NCBI GenBank assembly: GCA_027920525.1
Contig: CP115858.1
Location: forward strand, 186,001-250,000
Source of the DNA: Chryseobacterium daecheongense
GTDB lineage: Bacteria > Bacteroidota > Bacteroidia > Flavobacteriales > Weeksellaceae
DNA: 64,000 bases
Direction of reading: 5' to 3'
Shown here: piece by piece, positions 36,003 to 44,063 of the stretch
How positions within the stretch are numbered: position 1 is the stretch's first letter
Layout of the letters: each line of letters opens with the position of its first letter
Made by a program: the position numbers and the translations under genes
Notes under the pieces: model-generated
Database searches by the model: none
Seen by the model: only the letters and a program-made list of their open reading frames with translations
Told to the model about the DNA's origin: nothing

Positions 36003-36368
36003 ATGAGTAAGAAGAAAATTTTAATTTTTGATGATGACAAGACGATCCTGGACGTTGCAACCATCATTTTTGAAGAAAGTGGTTATGAAGTAGGGATTTC
36101 AGAAACGTCGCATGATATCATCGATAAGGTATCACAGTTTCAGCCGGATGTGATTCTGATGGATAACTGGATTCCCAATATCGGGGGAGTAGAGGCGACG
36201 AAACTTCTGAAAAACCATGAAGAGTTCAAAAAGATCCCTGTGATCTATATAACGGCTAACAATGATATCAATGCGTTGGCGGAAAGCGCTCAGGCTGATG
36301 ATTATATTGCCAAGCCATTCAACCTGGATGATCTTGAAGAAAAGGTAGCTAAATACCTGAAGGGATAA
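36003..36368 (+). CDS. Single-domain response regulator
   Basis: 121 residues, receiver only: ILIFDDDKTILD with the acidic pair, phosphoacceptor in VILMDNWIPNIGG (the usual Pro-x-x-Asp/Gly loop is NIGG here), 'VIYITANND' with the Thr, and 'YIAKPFNLDDLE' with the Lys. It has no output domain. It ends the six-gene phosphorelay block and is followed by a terminator. Confidence 0.9.
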   Translation: MSKKKILIFDDDKTILDVATIIFEESGYEVGISETSHDIIDKVSQFQPDVILMDNWIPNIGGVEATKLLKNHEEFKKIPVIYITANNDINALAESAQADDYIAKPFNLDDLEEKVAKYLKG

Positions 36369-36405
36369 ACCGGATAAAAAAGCGTGTTTATCATACCGGA
36401 TGTAT

Positions 36406-36436
36406 AAAATCCTTACCTGACAAAGTAAGGATTTTT
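36406..36436 (+). terminator. Terminator ending the phosphorelay operon
   Basis: AAAATCCTTAC and GTAAGGATTTTT form a perfect stem around CTGACAAA, followed by T residues. Confidence 0.9.
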
Positions 36437-36474
36437 TATTTCTATTCATGGTCTTGTATTTTTTTTTCAAAAAA

Positions 36475-36492
36475 TATATAGGCGCCTATATA
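36475..36492. promoter_or_regulatory. 18-base perfect palindrome upstream of the MarR gene
   Basis: TATATAGGCGCCTATATA is self-complementary without spacer, and its GC core stands out in an AT-rich spacer. It lies 18 bases upstream of a TATATTTG -7 element (36510-36517). Position and form suit an operator for the MarR protein encoded next. Confidence 0.65.
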
Positions 36493-36509
36493 GTTGTATA
36501 TATTTTTTA

Positions 36510-36517
36510 TATATTTG
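36510..36517 (+). promoter_or_regulatory. -7 element of the MarR gene
   Basis: TATATTTG matches TAnnTTTG. Transcription from it would start around 36522-36525, after the first possible ATG at 36519, which supports the later ATG at 36540 as the real start. Confidence 0.5.
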
Positions 36518-36539
36518 AATGTCCAATATGTACAATTCC

Positions 36540-37031
36540 ATGAACAATGATTTCATAAAAGAGCTTGGCTATAAGGCACTTGATTCCCGGTTTAAAAGGA
36601 TCAGTGAAAAGATGGCTTACAGTGTGAAGAAACTTTATAAAGATCTTGATTACGACATAGAGCCCAACTGGTATCTGATATTTATGATCCTAAGGGATAA
36701 AGGAGAATTATCTCTGATAGATATTGCTGAAAGTCTGGGGTATTCCCATCCGTCTGTTGTGGTCACGGTAAAAAAAATGGCAGCCAAAGATTATCTGGAT
36801 GTAAAAAAAGATGATTCGGATAAAAGAAAACAGATCGTATCACTTTCTCCCAAAGCATTAAGATTAATGCCCGAATTTGAAATGCTCTGGAACAGCTGTG
36901 AGGCTGCCATTCTCAAAGTATTGCAGGAAGATCTCACGATCTTAAAATACCTTGATACTATTGAAACCTCTTTGGAGGAGACCTCCTTTTATTATCGCTT
37001 CAAACAGGAGTATAAAAACCAATTAAAATAA
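36540..37031 (+). CDS. MarR family transcriptional regulator
   Basis: 163 residues from the ATG at 36540 (MNNDFIKELGYKALDSR); homologues I know start at this FIKELG segment, and the upstream ATG at 36519 would precede the predicted transcript start. A winged HTH lies at about 50-110 (ELSLIDIAESLGYSHPSVVVTVKKMAAKDYL, wing KKDDSDKRKQIVSLS). MarR dimers usually repress their own operon and are released by small ligands. It is 6 bases before a gene for an exported protein, so both share the promoter with the palindrome at 36475-36492. Confidence 0.88.
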   Translation: MNNDFIKELGYKALDSRFKRISEKMAYSVKKLYKDLDYDIEPNWYLIFMILRDKGELSLIDIAESLGYSHPSVVVTVKKMAAKDYLDVKKDDSDKRKQIVSLSPKALRLMPEFEMLWNSCEAAILKVLQEDLTILKYLDTIETSLEETSFYYRFKQEYKNQLK

Positions 37032-37037
37032 AAACCC

Positions 37038-37796
37038 ATGAAAAAATACCTTATCATTCTTCTCTCGGTATTTTGCGTATTTTCCTTTGCAAAAGAGACC
37101 AGAATAACCATCAGAGCGAAAGCTAAAGATGCTAAATTCATCGGAAGTTCTCTGGGAGGAGCGTATGTGATTGTAAGGAATAAGATCAATAATACCATTT
37201 TGGCTGAAGGAAAAACCAGTGGCAGTACAGGAAATACGGATCTGATCATGAAAGCTCCAAAACATAGAGATAGTTCTATTGTTGATGATGCAACCGGTAA
37301 ATTTCTGGCTACGGTTAATATTGATGAACCTACTTTTGTAAGTATAGAAGTGTTTTCACCATTCAATCATAAACAGGCACAGGCGAAAGTAAGCACGGAA
37401 ATATGGCTTATTCCTGGAAAAGATATTCTGGGCGACGGGATCATCCTGGAAATACCCGGGTTTATTATTGATATTTTAAAGCCCCGAACGCATCAATATA
37501 TCGGATTAAGCTCAATCAGTGGAAAGCCTTTTCAGATACAGGCCAATATTGTTATGATGTGCGGTTGTGTGATCGATAAAGGTGGTGTATGGGATTCCGA
37601 TAAGTTTGAAACTAAAGCCTTAGTTAATAAAGATGGAAAACGGGTAAGTGAAATCAATTTATCACTGGTCTCTACCAACCTATTTGAAGGGAACACTTCT
37701 ATTTCTGCACCGGGAAATTATGAGATAATCGTTTATGCTTTTGATCCCAAAACAGGAAACACCGGAGTGGATAAAATCAATTACGTAGTATATTAA
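37038..37796 (+). CDS. Exported protein of unknown function, co-transcribed with MarR
   Basis: 252 residues with a signal peptide (MKKYLIILLSVFCVFSFA, 1-18). The rest is beta-rich with no family recognised; features seen are a conserved-looking 'GCVIDKGGVWDS' segment with two Cys nearby (MMCGC) and a C-terminal Ig-like stretch (NYEIIVYAFDPKTGNTG). No catalytic motif, membrane segment or sorting domain is evident. Its only context clue is the MarR gene 6 bases upstream, suggesting a regulated envelope protein. Confidence 0.7.
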   Translation: MKKYLIILLSVFCVFSFAKETRITIRAKAKDAKFIGSSLGGAYVIVRNKINNTILAEGKTSGSTGNTDLIMKAPKHRDSSIVDDATGKFLATVNIDEPTFVSIEVFSPFNHKQAQAKVSTEIWLIPGKDILGDGIILEIPGFIIDILKPRTHQYIGLSSISGKPFQIQANIVMMCGCVIDKGGVWDSDKFETKALVNKDGKRVSEINLSLVSTNLFEGNTSISAPGNYEIIVYAFDPKTGNTGVDKINYVVY

Positions 37797-38005
37797 AAGA
37801 TACAGAGGTTTTTATACCTTCTTGTTTATATCCGCATACACTATAGTAAAGCTGCTTTATTCGATCTTGATCTATAGTTGTAGTATAGTTGTTTTGAACT
37901 TTTTAATTATAAAAAACATATAAAAATTAGAATATTAATGGACTAGATTACCTTTTATGGCATGATAATAGGTTGATTATAAGCATTAACCAAATCAATT
38001 ACAAA

Positions 38006-39013
38006 ATGAAATCTGAGACTAAATTAAAAAAGAGTATAAGAGGGAAAACCGTAGTCATTACCGGAGGAAGTAGTGGAGTTGGTAAAGCTACTGCGGAAGC
38101 ATTTGCACTGGAAGGATGTAATATTGTAGTTGCTGCCCGCGGTAAAGAAGCTCTGGATGAAACCGTGAGTCTTTGCAGGGATCTTGGAGTGGCGGTAATA
38201 GGGATACCTACAGATGTTTCAAAAGCTGAAGAAGTTGCTCATCTTGCTGAAACAGCCATTCAATTTAACGGAAGAATTGACATCTGGGTAAATAATGCCG
38301 GTGTCATGGCAAGCGGAAAATTTGAAGAAATACCCATGGAACTCAATGAGCAGGTCATCAAAACAAATTTGTTCGGATATATGCATGGGGCTTACAGTGC
38401 GCTCCCCATCTTCAAAAAGCAGCAGGAGGGAATCTTAATTAATAATGTTTCTATCGGTGGGTTTATGCCGGCTCCTTACAGTGCTGTTTATTCATCAACA
38501 AAATTCGGAATTCGCGGTATGATGGATTGTCTTCAGGGAGAGATCTCCGATTATCCGGATATTCATATTTGTAATATTTATCCTCAGATTCAAAGATCCA
38601 CCGGAAATATGCATTCGGCAAAATATTCCGGACTGGATTTTAAAATTCCGCCGTTTGCAGCAGATCCCCGGGACACAGCCAAAAAAATTGTAGAGTTGGC
38701 TAAAAACCCCAGAAAAGATCTGTTTCCCGATTTTACCTCATTACTTCTTAAAAATATCTACGGATTATTTCCGAAACCGATCATTAATGTAGCTTCTGCA
38801 GGGATGAGAATGATGATGAAAGCTAAAAATGCTCCACCTGATTCGGGTAATATTTTAAAGCCTTCGTCAGAGCCTCACCGCATTTATGGGGAAACCATGC
38901 TGCCCGTCCCTTCCAAAAAGACAAAATTAGCCATTGCAGCGGGACTGGGTTTAGGTTTGGCTTACATGATCTTGAAAGCCGGTTCCGGAAATAAGCAAAT
39001 AAAGAATTCTTAA
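38006..39013 (+). CDS. SDR family oxidoreductase with C-terminal membrane tail
   Basis: 335 residues from ATG 38006; the frame also has an earlier ATG at 37973 but the SDR domain begins just after 38006. Cofactor loop TGGSSGVGKA, NNAG (WVNNAGVMASG), and active-site YSAVYSSTKFG (Tyr-x3-Lys pattern) define a classical SDR of the dehydrogenase-type used on varied alcohols and ketones. The C-terminus has a hydrophobic stretch (LAIAAGLGLGLAYMIL) that could anchor it in the membrane. Followed after 81 bases by a fatty acid hydroxylase-type gene; lipid or sterol-like substrates are possible but unproven. Confidence 0.88.
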   Translation: MKSETKLKKSIRGKTVVITGGSSGVGKATAEAFALEGCNIVVAARGKEALDETVSLCRDLGVAVIGIPTDVSKAEEVAHLAETAIQFNGRIDIWVNNAGVMASGKFEEIPMELNEQVIKTNLFGYMHGAYSALPIFKKQQEGILINNVSIGGFMPAPYSAVYSSTKFGIRGMMDCLQGEISDYPDIHICNIYPQIQRSTGNMHSAKYSGLDFKIPPFAADPRDTAKKIVELAKNPRKDLFPDFTSLLLKNIYGLFPKPIINVASAGMRMMMKAKNAPPDSGNILKPSSEPHRIYGETMLPVPSKKTKLAIAAGLGLGLAYMILKAGSGNKQIKNS

Positions 39014-39094
39014 TATAAGAAGCGATATTTCAGCAGTAAAATTACTACGCATTTCATTTCGTCCGTTGCCCTGAAATTCATACTTTTATACTTC

Positions 39095-39835
39095 ATGATA
39101 GAGAACGGATTTTTGAATTTCAGCGGATCGGGATTTCCCGAATATATAAAAATATTGGAACGGTTGACCTGGTTGGATTGGGTAGGGGCTAGCCTGGCTG
39201 TAAATATCGCTTTGTATCTTTTTTCAATAAGTCTTTATCTGAGTATTGAAAAGACCTGTCCCAAAAATAAGCTACAGGAGCATAGTCATCCTGTCATGCG
39301 GTCGGATTATTATCTGAGCTTCGTAACCATTCTCTGTAATTGCTTAGTAATGCTCTGTGGTGTTTTCCTTTGGAAAAATCATTGGATTACATTAGGAAAT
39401 AGGTTTTCAGCGGTTTCCTTTTTTTTAGAGGTCCTGGCTTTAATCCTACTGATGGATCTTTGTATGTACTTTTTCCATTTTATTGCCCATACACCTTATT
39501 TTTATAAAAGATTGCATGGAAGACATCATGAACATGTTAACACCAACTTCTTAAGCCTTTTTGTATTGCATCCGGCAGAAACAATAGGATTTGGATTGAT
39601 GATACTGGCCGTACTGGTGTGTTACGATTTTTCTGTTCTCTCCATTAGTCTGTATCTTCTTATCAATCTCATTTGGGGAACAATTGGTCATTTGAATAAA
39701 GAGTTTTTCCCACCTCAGTTTAACAAGTATTTTGTAGGAACAACACAATTCCATAACCAACATCATGTAGATGAAACTAAAAACTTTGGTTTCTACACTT
39801 CCATCTGGGACAGGATATTCGGGACTTATAAATAA
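39095..39835 (+). CDS. Fatty acid hydroxylase/sterol desaturase superfamily protein
   Basis: 246 residues, membrane protein with about four transmembrane segments. The di-iron histidine boxes are clear: HFIAH (about 129-133), HGRHHEH (about 143-149) and HNQHH near the C-terminus (FHNQHHVDE). Members hydroxylate or desaturate lipids, carotenoids or sterol-like compounds with O2. The preceding SDR gene on the same strand might act in the same pathway. Substrate cannot be assigned. Confidence 0.9.
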   Translation: MIENGFLNFSGSGFPEYIKILERLTWLDWVGASLAVNIALYLFSISLYLSIEKTCPKNKLQEHSHPVMRSDYYLSFVTILCNCLVMLCGVFLWKNHWITLGNRFSAVSFFLEVLALILLMDLCMYFFHFIAHTPYFYKRLHGRHHEHVNTNFLSLFVLHPAETIGFGLMILAVLVCYDFSVLSISLYLLINLIWGTIGHLNKEFFPPQFNKYFVGTTQFHNQHHVDETKNFGFYTSIWDRIFGTYK

Positions 39836-39855
39836 TGATTACAGTTGGCTGAATT

Positions 39856-40719
39856 TTATTTTAATTTTTTAAAACTCCTGAAAGCTTCTGTAACACCATC
39901 AAATTTTTCGTTTTTAAAAATACCGGATTCATCAACCCTTTCAAAAGTTTCAGCGGTACCGGCAGCAATTGTATGGGGAAGTCCTTCACTTCTGAGCATA
40001 TCGGTCAGACCTTTCATTTCATCAATCCTTCTTGATATATGCTGTGGGTAAGTAGGAGTTGTTTTAATCAGATCCTGATACGTTCCCGGAAGAAATGCCT
40101 GAAGGCTTTCATTCAGTTCATCAAGGATGCCATAATGAGACGCAGCGATCATTGTTTCAAAAAACAAAGCGTTCATTCCTTTATTGACCATTGAAAACAG
40201 AAGCTTGTAAGCTGAAGCTGCTTCTGTTTTTTCACCGGCATCTTTTATTTTAAATATCCCGCCGAATTGTTCTGCAAATAAGTTTCTCCAGATACCGCTT
40301 ACAACAAACGTTGCCTGGTCCGGAACATCTTTGGAAGCACCCATTACCGCTCCGTTTACAAATCTGATATTCCACGTACTGCACATTTTTTCAATAGCTA
40401 AAGCAATCTGAGGAGTATTGGAATTGAGGTCTATAAAGACAGGTCGGTTATCCGTGTTTTTGAGATGGCCGATTATATTTTCTGCCACCTTCGGACTTGC
40501 TTCAGGATTTGCCAATGAAATAATAATATCTGCCTGTTCCGCTATGTTTTGTAGAGTATTCACATCATGGATTCCCGCATCTTTAATATTTTGGAGCGTC
40601 ACTTGCGATCTTCCTTCACCTGCGGTGATAACCGTATATTTATTTTTGATTAAGGTTTTGGAGATTTGTGTTCCCATGTCTCCGGGAAAAAGAATGGCTA
40701 TAACAGGTTGGGCAGTCAT
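39856..40719 (-). CDS. NAD(P)-dependent oxidoreductase, 6-phosphogluconate dehydrogenase-like
   Basis: 287 residues. N-terminal Rossmann domain with 'AILFPGDMGTQISKTL' (GxGxMG variant with Pro-Gly-Asp) and 'ADIIISLANPEAS', then a helical C-terminal DUF1932-type domain (about 190-265) with the 'HISRRIDEM' segment. This matches the phosphogluconate dehydrogenase/DUF1932 group of beta-hydroxyacid dehydrogenase-like proteins of unknown substrate. It is convergent with the fatty acid hydroxylase gene and not clearly linked with any neighbour. Confidence 0.82.
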   Translation of the reverse strand: MTAQPVIAILFPGDMGTQISKTLIKNKYTVITAGEGRSQVTLQNIKDAGIHDVNTLQNIAEQADIIISLANPEASPKVAENIIGHLKNTDNRPVFIDLNSNTPQIALAIEKMCSTWNIRFVNGAVMGASKDVPDQATFVVSGIWRNLFAEQFGGIFKIKDAGEKTEAASAYKLLFSMVNKGMNALFFETMIAASHYGILDELNESLQAFLPGTYQDLIKTTPTYPQHISRRIDEMKGLTDMLRSEGLPHTIAAGTAETFERVDESGIFKNEKFDGVTEAFRSFKKLK

Positions 40720-40894
40720 TATAATTTCAGTTTAACATTCAAATGATGAAGTAAATTTTATTGCAAATTTCTTAATTTTTTTTAATTCCTAAACATATTG
40801 TCCCGGATAATTTCTATAGTTTAAAAGCCAATATTACACTTACAGCCGGTATCGATATTTTCTACACTGGCTGTAAGTAAGGTTACGGTGAAAT

Positions 40895-41251
40895 TTACTT
40901 CTTTTCAATCACCGGAATATTGGTAATGACCTGCCATTCTTCATCCTCCTGTACACATGTAATGGTAGATGAAAAGCGGAGCACATCGCTCTCCAGGCTG
41001 AGTTTTGCAATAGCAATATTCCCTTTTTGCTCAATTGAGTCAAAAGTAAGGGTTCTTGGTTTTCCGCCAAAGGTTTTATTGCTGATGTACTTAATGTATT
41101 GTTCTTTGGAAATAATAAAAATCCCTTTTTGTTCGAAAAATCCATCCTGAATATTCTGGTAATCTTTGTGAAGAACTTCGTCCATAAGATTCGTATCACT
41201 GGTGTCACCTGCTTTAATGAATTTTTCTATAGTCTGTTTTATCTGTTGCAT
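40895..41251 (-). CDS. NTF2-like / lumazine-binding-like family protein
   Basis: 118 residues with the cone-shaped alpha+beta NTF2 pattern: helices IKQTIEKFIKAG and TNLMDEVLHKDYQNI, then four strands including 'IAIAKLSLESDVLRFSSTITCVQED' and 'EWQVITNIPVIEKK'. Such small proteins bind or isomerise small molecules. Its start overlaps the azoreductase stop by 38 bases, so the two are one operon downstream of an ECF41-like sigma factor, which itself carries an NTF2-like domain. Confidence 0.82.
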   Translation of the reverse strand: MQQIKQTIEKFIKAGDTSDTNLMDEVLHKDYQNIQDGFFEQKGIFIISKEQYIKYISNKTFGGKPRTLTFDSIEQKGNIAIAKLSLESDVLRFSSTITCVQEDEEWQVITNIPVIEKK

Positions 41252-41846
41252 AATCTGATTGATTTAAATGTTGATTAATCTGCTTTCTTTGTTGTTGGAT
41301 TTTTATAGCTGCTTGCTCCGGATCTACCATTCCATCCATCGGAAAATAACTTATATCTAAGATACCCAGCTGGTTTAATATGCTTGTGACCTGAATTTCA
41401 ATAGGATTTTTTTCCTGAGAAGCAGGTTGAAGAATACCCAGTGCCGTAATGAGATATGCTTTTTTACCGGTCAGCAGCCCTTTTATTCCATTGGTGCCAT
41501 AGGCAAAGGTTTTTTTCGTCCGGACTATAAGGTCAAAATATGCTTTTAATGAAGAGGCAATTCCATAATTGTACATCGGAGAGGTAATAAGGATGTCATC
41601 GCAGGAATACAGCTCATCTATAAGCAGATCGGACAATCCGATGTGTCCTGAATGTAATGAGTCATCAAAAAATCCATTGAGTGTTTCCTGGGTCAGGTGG
41701 GGAATAGGCTGTAAGGTCAGGTCCCTCGTGATAATCCTTCCGTCATGATATTTTACTTTCCATTGTTCTGTAAAATAATCACCCATGGAACGGGAATAGG
41801 AATCATTTATCCTGATGCTGCTGTCGAGGCGAAGTAGTGTTGTCAT
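41214..41846 (-). CDS. FMN-dependent NADH-azoreductase / NAD(P)H dehydrogenase (quinone)
   Basis: 210 residues from ATG at 41846 (MTTLLRLDSSIRIND), a typical AzoR start; the frame opens 24 bases earlier. Flavodoxin-like fold: phosphate loop 'LDSSIRINDSYSRSMGDYF', 'SPMYNYGIASSLKAYFD' flavin motif near 95-111 and 'KKAYLITALG' strand. The family reduces quinones or azo compounds via FMN. It lies 47 bases downstream of the ECF sigma gene and overlaps the NTF2-like gene. Oxidoreductase genes beside ECF41 sigma factors are usual targets of that sigma factor. Confidence 0.88.
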   Translation of the reverse strand: MTTLLRLDSSIRINDSYSRSMGDYFTEQWKVKYHDGRIITRDLTLQPIPHLTQETLNGFFDDSLHSGHIGLSDLLIDELYSCDDILITSPMYNYGIASSLKAYFDLIVRTKKTFAYGTNGIKGLLTGKKAYLITALGILQPASQEKNPIEIQVTSILNQLGILDISYFPMDGMVDPEQAAIKIQQQRKQINQHLNQSDYATDKTDYRKIH

Positions 41847-41893
41847 GTTCTGCTTTTTCTTTAAAGACACACCGCTTCTCGGAAACGTGACGT

Positions 41894-42727
41894 TTATGTT
41901 AATCTTTTTAATTTTTCCGGATCTACTATGGAATAAATCTCCCGGATTCTGCCATCACGATCAACATCTAAAATATGGCAGTTGTATATCAGATTTTCCC
42001 TCCAGAAACATATGGCTGGCTGATGATTGAACCTGTGAAAAGTAAAAGGTTTGTGGTTAAGAAACTGCTGCTGGACATAGGCAAGAAGGGTAGCTGTAGC
42101 TGATTTTCCTACTTCCACTGCTTTTATCACCCGGACACGCTGTCCGCCATCTGCAGAAAGCCTGATGTCGTTCAGTAAAAGTTCCTCAAGCATCGGGATG
42201 CTTCCTTCGCTTAATGCTTTTTGATATTGAGAAAGGGTTTCATGGGAAATCGAAAAGTTGATGTGATCTGGCTTATACTCGATATTCTGAAGGTGTTTCG
42301 TTGCCCTGCTCAGTAATTTTCTTGAATTTTCAACAGAGATATCAAGGAGTTGTGCGATTTCCTGGTGGGAATAGTCAAAAGCTTCTTTTAATATATAGAC
42401 AGCACGTTCTTTAACCGTTAGTTTTTCTAAAAGAACAAGCAAAGTATAACGGGCAGTCTGTTCCTGAATAAGTCTGTTTTCCGCATTATCAAAAGACAAC
42501 GGTTCCGGAAGCCACTCTCCATATACCATCTTTTTTGTGTGCCTGTTTTTAAAATTGATAGCGTGATTGATGGTGCTTTTTATTAAAAAATTCTTCTCAT
42601 TCCTGATTTCTGTTTTATCCAATGAAATGTATTTTTCCAGAACATCCTGCACGAGGTCCTGTGAATCTTCATATGAACCTGTAATATTATAAGCGTAAGT
42701 CAATAGCTGACGATAATTTTCCTGCAT
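41894..42727 (-). CDS. ECF41-like sigma factor with C-terminal SnoaL/NTF2-like domain
   Basis: 277 residues. Sigma region 2 at about 5-70 (AYNITGSYEDSQDLVQDVLEKYI), region 4 at about 100-150 ('LTVKERAVYILKEAFDYSHQEIAQLLDISVE' region), then an added domain of about 110 residues with 'LSADGGQRVRVIKAVEVG', the DGGG-type motif of ECF41/SigJ factors. In that group the fused domain replaces the anti-sigma factor and modulates activity. The downstream azoreductase and NTF2-like genes are probable members of its regulon. Signal unknown. Confidence 0.88.
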   Translation of the reverse strand: MQENYRQLLTYAYNITGSYEDSQDLVQDVLEKYISLDKTEIRNEKNFLIKSTINHAINFKNRHTKKMVYGEWLPEPLSFDNAENRLIQEQTARYTLLVLLEKLTVKERAVYILKEAFDYSHQEIAQLLDISVENSRKLLSRATKHLQNIEYKPDHINFSISHETLSQYQKALSEGSIPMLEELLLNDIRLSADGGQRVRVIKAVEVGKSATATLLAYVQQQFLNHKPFTFHRFNHQPAICFWRENLIYNCHILDVDRDGRIREIYSIVDPEKLKRLT

Positions 42728-42836
42728 GCCTTTTCTATTTAAGACCCATCAGAGGGGAAAAACGTGACCATTCTGATCAAATTAAAATGATAAAGAAAGT
42801 AAAAGTAGTATTTTTATACTTTCGAAGCTACTACAG

Positions 42837-43400
42837 ATGCAGGATCCGTTAAGAATACATATTGAAAAAGTTGTTCCGGTAAGTGATGAGGAATTTACCA
42901 TCATTTCCTCGTATTTCACGAGGAAGAAATATAAAAAGTACCAATTCCTGATTCAGGAAGGGGAGTCTGTATCCTGCAATTATTTTGTTCTAAAAGGGCT
43001 TTTAAAATTGGTATATACTGATGATACCGATAAAAGCCATATTGTAGGCTTTGCCATGGAAGACTGGTGGGAGAGTGATTTCAAAGCTTTTTACACAGGA
43101 TCCAGAGCAACGATGTCTCTGGAATGCGTTGAAGATACGGAAGTTCTTTGTTTAACATTGGAGGGATATAAAAAACTATGCAGTGAGATTCCCAAAATGG
43201 AACATTTTTTTCTTGAGAAAGCTTACTTTGGTTTTATATCAGCCCAGCAACGTATACTTTCGATGATGACCTCCTCTACGAAAGAAAGGTATGATCAGCT
43301 GCTTAAACAATATCCGGCACTGGTTCAGCGTGTGCCTAAATCTCTTTTGGCTGCTTATCTTGGCGTTTCGAGGGAAACATTAAGCCGCTTTTCTTTATAA
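42837..43400 (+). CDS. Crp/Fnr family transcriptional regulator
   Basis: 187 residues. Cyclic-nucleotide-binding fold at about 20-130 (YQFLIQEGESVSCNYFVLKGLLKLVYTD) and a short C-terminal helix-turn-helix (about 165-187, VPKSLLAAYLGVSRETLSRFSL) ending just after the recognition helix, as in many Bacteroidota members. The residues that bind cAMP phosphate are not conserved, so another or no ligand is likely. It is divergent from the ECF41 gene and about 100 bases upstream of a RidA gene. Confidence 0.88.
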   Translation: MQDPLRIHIEKVVPVSDEEFTIISSYFTRKKYKKYQFLIQEGESVSCNYFVLKGLLKLVYTDDTDKSHIVGFAMEDWWESDFKAFYTGSRATMSLECVEDTEVLCLTLEGYKKLCSEIPKMEHFFLEKAYFGFISAQQRILSMMTSSTKERYDQLLKQYPALVQRVPKSLLAAYLGVSRETLSRFSL

Positions 43401-43499
43401 AGGAGTGATCTTCATCACTTCATAATCGTGATCCATGTCAAGAGTTGTTCCAGTGGATATATTGCAACTTTGCTACAACAATATAAACAACAAACAACA

Positions 43500-43889
43500 A
43501 TGGAAAAGCGAACAATTAATCCCTGGAACTGGCAAAAAGAAAGAAGCTATTCCCAGGCTGTAGAAGTGAAAAATGCAGAAGCTACCTTATACTGTTCCGG
43601 GCAGGCAGCTATTGATCCGGATGGAACTTCAAGTACGAAGGATATGAAATCCCAGCTGGAACAGGCTATAGCCAATCTGGAGGAAGTAATTACTACTGCG
43701 GGTTATGAATGCAAAGGAATCGTCAGATTAAATATTTACACCACATCTACGAAAGAGCTGTGGCCTCATTTTCCTATCCTTCAGGAGTGGATCGCCAGGC
43801 ATGGTATTGAACAGGCAGTTACCATGCTTGAGGTAACAGGATTGTTTGAAACTTTAACCGTGGAGCTCGAGGCGACCGTGGTGAAATAA
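43500..43889 (+). CDS. RidA family (YjgF/YER057c/UK114) protein
   Basis: 129 residues from ATG at 43500 (MEKRTINPWNWQ); an upstream in-frame ATG at 43428 would add a poorly fitting tail. It shows the trimeric RidA pattern: 'YCSGQAAIDPDG', 'QLEQAIANLEEVITTAGYE', 'VRLNIYTT', and 'VTMLEVTGLFETLTVELEATVV', but the active-site Arg of true enamine deaminases (the IEVxAVA(x)RxCP region) appears absent. Typical members deaminate reactive imines. The following hairpin ends the transcript. Confidence 0.85.
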   Translation: MEKRTINPWNWQKERSYSQAVEVKNAEATLYCSGQAAIDPDGTSSTKDMKSQLEQAIANLEEVITTAGYECKGIVRLNIYTTSTKELWPHFPILQEWIARHGIEQAVTMLEVTGLFETLTVELEATVVK

Positions 43890-43911
43890 TGAACAACTTT
43901 ATTAAAAAAAC

Positions 43912-43944
43912 AAAACCTTCAAGTCTTAAACTTGAAGGTTTTTT
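43912..43944 (+). terminator. Terminator after the RidA gene
   Basis: AAAACCTTCAAGT and ACTTGAAGGTTTT form a perfect stem around CTTAA with trailing T residues. It can also serve the convergent flavin oxidoreductase gene. Confidence 0.9.
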
Positions 43945-44063
43945 ATGCCAGTAATTTCCGAATACTTCTGAAATCCTTTTTGCACATTGGAAATCATCTG
44001 GAGATTAGATTTCCGGTTATTGAAGAAAACTTTATATATAAACAAAGAAATTGTTGTAACGGT

